From Planococcus citri (lineage: Eukaryota; Arthropoda; Insecta; Hemiptera; Pseudococcidae): a stretch of DNA of 64,000 nucleotides. The DNA is taken from NCBI RefSeq assembly GCF_950023065.1, contig NC_088679.1, positions 79,980,001 to 80,044,000 on the forward strand. Reading direction: 5' to 3'. Shown here piece after piece: positions 57,960 through 64,000 of this stretch (positions within the stretch are counted from its first letter, which is position 1; every line of letters begins with the position of its first letter). A program made the translations under genes and the position numbers. Under the pieces are notes generated by a model. That model saw only the letters and a program-made list of their open reading frames with translations. It ran no database searches and was not told the origin of the DNA.

Positions 57960-60900
57960 TCACTCAGGTTTTCGCACGGACGAATATAACTTGATGAAGT
58001 TAGTACGTTGAGAGTCAGAGAGGATTTTAACAACGAGATAATTGATAGCTAGAAACCGCTTTCTGTATTGTTTGGTTGAAACATGCGCAATACTCTCATC
58101 ATAATTTAGTTTTTTATTCCGTTTTCGTAGGTTGTATCTTTGGTTAGCAGTGGACTTGATCAAGTTTCGTTCTGTGTCGTTTTTGACAACTTCTTTCAGG
58201 ATTGAGTCAAATTCAGCTTGCTTATCAGTCGACAGATTGTTACGTAAGCTTCGTTTTATCATTTTGAATTCATCATTGTTATTTTTGGCTTGTTTGGTTG
58301 ATGATTTAGCAACAAATTCTTCTAGTAGTTCCTTTTGGTTCGTGAATTCCAGCATTTTTTGCTCCAGCGTTCTGTTATTGAACTTCGAACGGAGTTTAGG
58401 CTCTTTACGCAGCATTTCTTGTTGATGTAACGTTAGGTAGGATATAATTTGTCGAACGCTTATCAGTTTCTTATCTTCGCTAAATTTGATGTGTACTAAT
58501 TCATAACAATTTTTTCCAGCACGTACGACGATCAGATATGGACCAGAACGTTTTGTATACAATTTTTCGGTTGTTCCTTTATCCGATGAAGATTGCTTGT
58601 GATTCGTAATCATCACCAGTTCACCAGGTTGGTGTAATCGTAAATCTCCTCGTTTATCATTGAACTTTTGTTCTTCTTGTTGTCGTTTTAATTTACGTTT
58701 TTCTGCGTTTAGATTGATTAGTGCTTGATGATTTGTCATCTCATCAATCCTTGAATCGTCAAAATCATCTGTATATACAGCTTTACGAGCCAGCTGATCA
58801 GCTATGCAATTTCCGTAGTCGGTTTGTCTTGCATACGTGTGGTGGAGTTGGAAATGTTCAAATTGTATCTTTAATGCTACGATTTCTTCAAATAATTCTT
58901 TATGATACACAGGTTTGTTTGACGAATTTTTCCATTGATTAGCTTTCCATTTATTGTATTCTGTGTTGATTGCAGTAGTAAGGTATTGCGAATCCGAAAA
59001 TATCAATAATTTGGTGACTTTATTACGTAACATTATTTCCATAGCAGTTTTCAGTGCTATTAATTCGGCTAAGTTATTCGTGTTGATGTATTTTTCGTGA
59101 TTGATTCTTTCAGATACGTTTTTAGTACCTTCTGGATGCCAGCAGATTCCGATGCCGGCTACTGCGTCTTCGCTTCCGTTATCAGCGCAGGCTCCATCTA
59201 CAAAAATCCACACATATCCATCGCTGGCAGTGTATACATCATTTAGCATATCTAATGGTGTTTCCATAAGCTCAGCACTGGTTACCGAAGGTAAAATCTT
59301 TTCTTTAATTTTACGTCTGGTAGCTTTTAATTCAAGTTTGGCATTGATGGGTACATAATTTACAGGTAGGCCGGTTTCAAATCCTGGTAATTGCCACAAT
59401 TCATCTGGGATTATTTCAACTTCATTTGGACGATGATTAATTTCATTTTCGATGGTTTTGATATGCTGATGCCAACCATGGTGAGTGTAAGCTCCATCAC
59501 TATCAAGGTTGATTTTTACTCGAAGATGTTCTCCAATTAATCTCATCGTTCTTTCTACAATATTCGATTGAGGATTGTATGGAGTTGATTTTCCATTTTG
59601 AATACGATAACGTTTGAGTAACTTCTTCCAGATATTATTCTTGAACTGTACTGCATTATCAGTGTTTACTTTTCGTATTTTATGTCCTAACGTAATGATT
59701 TCTTTAATAACTTCTTCCATCGTATCGGCTACTGCTTTTTGTTTAATACTAATTAGTAACCGTAACCATATTTTTCCAGAGAAAACATCCTTGGCTACGA
59801 ATACGTATTTTGGTTCATCTGACTCGTTGGCAATAGGACCTAATAAATCAACTGATAATACGTCTGCTAGTCGATATGCGTTAACGTAAGCAAATTCAAT
59901 TGGTTTCTTCATACCGTAATTCTTATTTGCTTTACAGTATAAACATGCACTAGTAAGGTAACGTACATAGTGTTTTGAGTTCGCAGAATAGTACATTCGT
60001 CGGAATAGAGTGTCCAGTTTATTCGCACCTACATGTCCAAATACTTCGTGTAGATGTGTCATCGTATCAGTAAAAAGTTCATCAGGGAGAACTGGAACTA
60101 CTGTTTCATCTTTGTTATTGAACATCAAGATTTCTTTGCCGTTTTGAGTATGTATTGAGAATCGCATAGCTAATCTTTTCTTAGCTTCTAAATCACGTTG
60201 GTTTAATCTTTCATCAGGGACTTTTAATCGATACGTTATTCCTTTGCAAGTTTTGTCCTTCTTTTGGAATTGATCGATTTTACGTAAACTTGATATGAGA
60301 CGTTCTCTGATTTTATCTCCAACGTTTTGTTCGATGGATACTAAATTGGCAAAGTTGCAGTAATTTAACGTAATTTCCGGAGCTTGAATTCCAAACCAGC
60401 GTTTATGTTTCTTACGTAAGTCGTAAATCAAATTGTAACAGTTTAGTTGTGTAATCCAAATGGCCGCTTTTCGGTGTATTTCGGCCATTACTTCAAAATT
60501 GGCTACGATTGATTTTAAGTCACTTCTTACATGTATTGTTCTTCCATGTAGCCACAGTTGGAGTTTGCGAATTGTTTTTGTTAAATTATACATCTCACGT
60601 TCGATTAACGTATACGCTTTTTGGTGTTCCTTAAAGCTGAAGCTTGTAAACATAACGATCTCGTCTTGACCCTTCACAGTTTGGTATAATACTGCATTCA
60701 TCGCATCAGATGACGTGTAAGTGTCTAGGTATAAATCGTATCCTTTTCGAGGTGAAATTAAAACAAAGTCCTTGATGTATTCTGCTCTCAATTTTTCAAA
60801 AGCTTCTTCTTGATCAGGTCCCCAGACGAATACTTCCCCTTTTTCGGTTAGTTTGTAAAGATTACGTAAGATTTGCTGATAGCATGGAATGAAACGTCTG

Positions 60901-63900
60901 TAGAGTCCTGTTAACCCAATTAGTTCTAGTACTTCGTTGGCATTTTTCAACTCGAATTTACCGGTTTTTTTGTTTGTATGTTTTTCGACATACTCTAAAA
61001 ATTTCAATATTTTCTTCGATTGTTTCTTGATGATGCCTGGTTCCAAATCAAATCCTAGATGATCCGTTGTTCTTCTGAAAAATCTGGATTTGGTGGCATT
61101 TAGTTTGAGTCCATTCTTACGTAATATCTCAAAGACTTCAACCATTAATTCCAACATCTCCTCGAAGGTATCTGCACGAAGTAAGATATCGTCGACGTAC
61201 TTGGTTATACCCTTTCTGTCTGGAATGATATCATTAACAAGATTTACGAACAACGCAGAAGATATTTTTAGGCCGTATGGGAGTCTTATGAATTGATATA
61301 CTCTACCATCGATTTGGAATGCGCAGTATTTACGAAAATGTTCCTCAAGTACTATTTGCCAAAATCCAGCAACAAAATCTAATGTGCTGAAAAATTTGGC
61401 TTCCGCATATTCCGTTATAATACGATCCAAAAGGCCTGCTTCGTTGTAATTTTCATTTAAAATTGGGTTAAGATCCACCGGATTTAAACAAATCCTCATT
61501 TCGCCGTTCTTTTTGATATTGATTACGATAGGGTTGATATATCTCGAGTTGGAAGGTTCTATCACGTCAATTGCTAGCATAATTTGAATCTCCCGTTTAA
61601 CAGCTTCCATCATTTTTTTCGAGGGATTGTATTTTCCACATTTATAAATGATGTCTTTTTCGGGTATGTTAAATTCCAATTTTTCCTTTTTTCCTTTGGA
61701 ACGACCTGGAAATTTACTGAAAATGTCTTTAAATGGAGCTAAAATATTGTACGCATGATCCGCTTGTTGAAGAGTAATTCGGTTCTCAGATACAGCTTCA
61801 TCTAAGTCAGCTCGTAATCGATTGAGATAAATTTCTGGACCTGTATCAGTAACACCCTCAGGCAGCTTATAATATTTTCGTAACGTATTGGCTCGATTCA
61901 ATAGCATGTAAGTATCTGGAAGATAAGATTGTTGAATTGATACATGATTTAATTTCAATTTCGTAACGTATTCTTCTGGTTTTAGAAAAGGTATTGAATC
62001 AATATCATGTTTTGGTGTAGGCTGGCAGTAAGCTACTCCTTCGTGTATTCTAGGATCAATCCCGAGTTGAATCATCGTTTGCATTCCAATTAAGAATACT
62101 TGATTACAATTTTTCATCACGTAAAAGGGAATTTTCAAGGTGTGTTTGCCAAATCGTATGGTTGGTACCAATGCGTAATGAGCAGTTTCTACGATTTGTT
62201 CATTTGCTAATACACAACTCACTGGTTCAGATAATGGAATGTAATCCATATCTTCGGAGTGATTTTCCATCAAATACTTAGCCGTTTCTTCAGAGATTAC
62301 GTTAGGGGTTGCCCCAGTGTCGAGCTGTGCGGGATAACTACCTTTCCCAATGCCTACACTGACTACTGTTGTTTTGATCTCTACTTCGGTTCGGTTCAGT
62401 TGAGATAACACGGATTGATCATTTTGAGCACCTTTTTGGGTAATATTTAGAATATAATTGATGTTCGAATTGCGGTAATCTAACGTGTATTCATTGTGAT
62501 TTTTCCATGGAATTTCTCCATCACCTTTTCTAACGCTGCGATAGTCGTGAATTGTAAAGTTACTCGTGCGATGAATGAATGATGATAACAGATCTTTAGA
62601 ATCAACGGTATGGTAATCCAATTTTTTACGATGTCTGCTTAGGGCTACTATTACGTGGGATAAACTTTCATAAACAGGATTGCGTTGTTTATTGAGGCGT
62701 ACGATAATAACGTGATCATTTTGTTTACCTTGATACTCGTGTATCGTATTGACTTTGAACTTTCTATTTTCCAATATAGCTTTTTCGTGTTGCGTAAAAA
62801 CAAGATATTGTGCCCCAGAGACCCGTGGAATAGTGTCTACTGAGTAGTAATCGAAGATTTCCATCTCAGAATGAACCACAGATGTTGAATACATGCCGCC
62901 ATCGTATAAATCGGTGAGTAATTTAGCTGTAGTAAGTGTACATCGGTAAGATGTTGATAGATGTTCTTTTTCATCAATTAATTGATTGGGTATTAATTGG
63001 TACTGTGTTTTCCTCAAAGGTGAACGGTTAATGTATTTAATTTGACGATCATCTCCTATCAACACCGCGCGTTTAGCTCGTGACTTCATCATAGCGAATA
63101 AGATTGCACCGTAATGAACTAGTAAAGCTTCATCTATGAAGATACGTTTGTATTGATAATCATTCCCATGCATTAAATATGAGTCAATAGTTCGATAATT
63201 ACGTAAAAGTTCGACATCATCTATTGATAGACCCCATTTCTTAGCTAATCGGTTACGGAAATCGATAGCAGCTTCTTTAGTTGGAAATAGTACTAAGTCG
63301 GATCCATCGTGGAGTATTTTGCTCAATATGTACGTCGTTTTGCCACAACCTGCTACTCCTTGAACTAATTTAGTGTAAGGTAATTCAAAGTCGTTGATAT
63401 TGATATTTTTACACTTAAGATACAGGTCATAATCACTTAAAACTCTTGATTCTTTCGTTACGATTAATGTTTCAGAAGCTGGTACTCGTTTGTTATCTTC
63501 AAGATCTTTCGATTTAATGAAACGTTTCCCGTCGTGCTTGTATTTGTGGTCGATTACGTTAGAAGATGGTACGTGTTTGAAGAAACCGTCGGAGTTATCA
63601 TAGATACCAATTTCCAGATCATCAATGTCAACTAATTTTTCGATATTATCTTCATCAGTGTTTATGATCTTGTTATGGATTCGTTTTGCGTTAAGATGAG
63701 CTGTTTTATACGTGTGATACCAAATTGCTAATTGTTCACGTGTTGCATTGATAATGTAGTCAGATTCATACTCGGGTTCTGGTATAGGTGGCCGGAAATC
63801 GATAGTGAAAGCGTTTACTGGTAAATCAAACGTTGGATCGTAATTATTAGGTTTTGAATATTCATATTCCTTAAGTCTATTGGCTTCAAATAATTCATTG

Positions 63901-64000
63901 TAGATGGTTCTGTCTTTTTCAGAGGTATCCGTGGATTTGGGACGAATAATCACCGGACTGGAATCAAAAGCTACATCTGTGAAAACTTCTTTCAATTTCT
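57960..64000 (-). CDS. pol: Retroelement polyprotein: helicase, protease, RT, RNase H, integrase, RNase H, GPY/F (partial)
   Basis: The frame is open to the window edge; the codon at 63995 is TTG, so the true start lies outside. Residues are counted from there (2,011 in all). 205-475: superfamily 1 helicase (GVAGCGKT 213, FIDEA 286, IGDDRQ 313, STSYRC 347, VALSRHRKKL 450). 545-660: retropepsin (LDTGA 558). 790-980: reverse transcriptase (TLDFVAGFWQI 871, LPYGLK 905, YVDD 933). 1085-1200: Ty3-type RNase H (D1091, E1132, D1159). 1305-1560: integrase (H1316, H1321, C1351, C1354; D1383, D1446, E1481). 1590-1740: second RNase H with the full set D1600, E1644, D1668, D1733. 1785-1855: integrase C-terminal module (SGPY 1817). 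The ends 1-170 and 1860-2011 are unassigned. No frameshift or stop interrupts it. It would reverse transcribe and insert the element. Confidence 0.95.
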   Translation of the reverse strand, partial: KLKEVFTDVAFDSSPVIIRPKSTDTSEKDRTIYNELFEANRLKEYEYSKPNNYDPTFDLPVNAFTIDFRPPIPEPEYESDYIINATREQLAIWYHTYKTAHLNAKRIHNKIINTDEDNIEKLVDIDDLEIGIYDNSDGFFKHVPSSNVIDHKYKHDGKRFIKSKDLEDNKRVPASETLIVTKESRVLSDYDLYLKCKNININDFELPYTKLVQGVAGCGKTTYILSKILHDGSDLVLFPTKEAAIDFRNRLAKKWGLSIDDVELLRNYRTIDSYLMHGNDYQYKRIFIDEALLVHYGAILFAMMKSRAKRAVLIGDDRQIKYINRSPLRKTQYQLIPNQLIDEKEHLSTSYRCTLTTAKLLTDLYDGGMYSTSVVHSEMEIFDYYSVDTIPRVSGAQYLVFTQHEKAILENRKFKVNTIHEYQGKQNDHVIIVRLNKQRNPVYESLSHVIVALSRHRKKLDYHTVDSKDLLSSFIHRTSNFTIHDYRSVRKGDGEIPWKNHNEYTLDYRNSNINYILNITQKGAQNDQSVLSQLNRTEVEIKTTVVSVGIGKGSYPAQLDTGATPNVISEETAKYLMENHSEDMDYIPLSEPVSCVLANEQIVETAHYALVPTIRFGKHTLKIPFYVMKNCNQVFLIGMQTMIQLGIDPRIHEGVAYCQPTPKHDIDSIPFLKPEEYVTKLKLNHVSIQQSYLPDTYMLLNRANTLRKYYKLPEGVTDTGPEIYLNRLRADLDEAVSENRITLQQADHAYNILAPFKDIFSKFPGRSKGKKEKLEFNIPEKDIIYKCGKYNPSKKMMEAVKREIQIMLAIDVIEPSNSRYINPIVINIKKNGEMRICLNPVDLNPILNENYNEAGLLDRIITEYAEAKFFSTLDFVAGFWQIVLEEHFRKYCAFQIDGRVYQFIRLPYGLKISSALFVNLVNDIIPDRKGITKYVDDILLRADTFEEMLELMVEVFEILRKNGLKLNATKSRFFRRTTDHLGFDLEPGIIKKQSKKILKFLEYVEKHTNKKTGKFELKNANEVLELIGLTGLYRRFIPCYQQILRNLYKLTEKGEVFVWGPDQEEAFEKLRAEYIKDFVLISPRKGYDLYLDTYTSSDAMNAVLYQTVKGQDEIVMFTSFSFKEHQKAYTLIEREMYNLTKTIRKLQLWLHGRTIHVRSDLKSIVANFEVMAEIHRKAAIWITQLNCYNLIYDLRKKHKRWFGIQAPEITLNYCNFANLVSIEQNVGDKIRERLISSLRKIDQFQKKDKTCKGITYRLKVPDERLNQRDLEAKKRLAMRFSIHTQNGKEILMFNNKDETVVPVLPDELFTDTMTHLHEVFGHVGANKLDTLFRRMYYSANSKHYVRYLTSACLYCKANKNYGMKKPIEFAYVNAYRLADVLSVDLLGPIANESDEPKYVFVAKDVFSGKIWLRLLISIKQKAVADTMEEVIKEIITLGHKIRKVNTDNAVQFKNNIWKKLLKRYRIQNGKSTPYNPQSNIVERTMRLIGEHLRVKINLDSDGAYTHHGWHQHIKTIENEINHRPNEVEIIPDELWQLPGFETGLPVNYVPINAKLELKATRRKIKEKILPSVTSAELMETPLDMLNDVYTASDGYVWIFVDGACADNGSEDAVAGIGICWHPEGTKNVSERINHEKYINTNNLAELIALKTAMEIMLRNKVTKLLIFSDSQYLTTAINTEYNKWKANQWKNSSNKPVYHKELFEEIVALKIQFEHFQLHHTYARQTDYGNCIADQLARKAVYTDDFDDSRIDEMTNHQALINLNAEKRKLKRQQEEQKFNDKRGDLRLHQPGELVMITNHKQSSSDKGTTEKLYTKRSGPYLIVVRAGKNCYELVHIKFSEDKKLISVRQIISYLTLHQQEMLRKEPKLRSKFNNRTLEQKMLEFTNQKELLEEFVAKSSTKQAKNNNDEFKMIKRSLRNNLSTDKQAEFDSILKEVVKNDTERNLIKSTANQRYNLRKRNKKLNYDESIAHVSTKQYRKRFLAINYLVVKILSDSQRTNFIKLYSSVRKPE

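Larger units (their letters stand above)
47913..64000 (-). mobile_element. Giant Ty3/gypsy-type retroelement, 3' part
   Basis: This minus-strand element is cut off by the window edge. From 5' to 3' it carries a polyprotein (helicase, protease, RT, RNase H, integrase, second RNase H, GPY/F), four tandem accessory genes, a non-coding stretch and the 3' LTR. At more than 16.1 kb with the 5' LTR and any gag still outside, it is far larger than ordinary 5-9 kb gypsy elements. Long intact frames suggest a recent insertion. The palindrome TTACGTAA recurs along its whole length, including the LTR. The insertion appears to lie in a TTGCAAAA repeat tract; the target duplication cannot be checked without the other end. 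Confidence 0.9.

Overview
This window looks like arthropod nuclear DNA, probably a hemipteran insect. The grounds are AT-rich sequence full of decayed insect-type transposons (CR1/Jockey-group LINEs, BEL/Pao, mariner/pogo, hAT and Mutator-like MITEs), very sparse exons, and abundant GTAGGTAC/TACGAGTA-type words. The order-level guess is weak. I see no bacterial genes, tRNA, rRNA or CRISPR array.

Positions 1-47,912 are intergenic or intronic host DNA packed with nested repeats. Main items: a minisatellite inside a pair of inverted arms (3.16-4.47 kb); a LINE (about 7.7-13.1 kb) invaded by two TA-flanked fold-back elements and a third, itself nested, TIR element; a long inverted repeat with two 597-bp arms (15.7-18.1 kb); a Jockey-type LINE split by an 815-bp Mutator-like element with matching target duplications (22.6-24.5 kb); a dead BEL/Pao integrase split by pogo-type MITEs (28.8-31.6 kb); a GC/CpG-rich promoter-like stretch (about 34.3-35.3 kb); a second minisatellite (41.2-42.9 kb); and an LTR-like region carrying an 8-bp-TSD hAT MITE (45.6-47.1 kb). 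Two short minus-strand stretches (1,294-1,430 and 44,513-44,691) have consensus splice sites at both ends and an open frame. They may be exons of a long host gene.

Positions 47,913-64,000 are the interesting part: the 3' portion, on the minus strand, of a giant Ty3/gypsy-type LTR retroelement that runs off the window (more than 16 kb). A 753-bp LTR (TGTAAAG...CTTTACA) lies at its 3' end. The polyprotein is still open at the window edge and encodes, in order, an RNA-virus-like superfamily 1 helicase, a retropepsin, reverse transcriptase, Ty3-type RNase H, an HHCC/DDE integrase, a second complete cellular-type RNase H, and the integrase GPY/F module. Downstream, where an env gene might be expected, are four tandem paralogous genes. 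Three encode RING-H2 + coiled coil + an SGNH/GDSL-hydrolase-like domain; one has lost the RING. Each has one or two consensus mini-introns of 71-79 nt upstream of or around its start, and three have ACGTAATAAA just after the stop, so they look like separate transcription units riding in the element.

The whole element, coding and non-coding, is studded with the palindrome TTACGTAA: I counted 21 by eye in 16 kb, against about one in the other 48 kb. This is the consensus site of PAR/E4BP4-type bZIP factors. Inferred working model: the polyprotein replicates and integrates the element; the helicase may act on its RNA; the TRIM-like proteins may handle host factors through ubiquitin ligation. None of these roles is demonstrated by the sequence alone.
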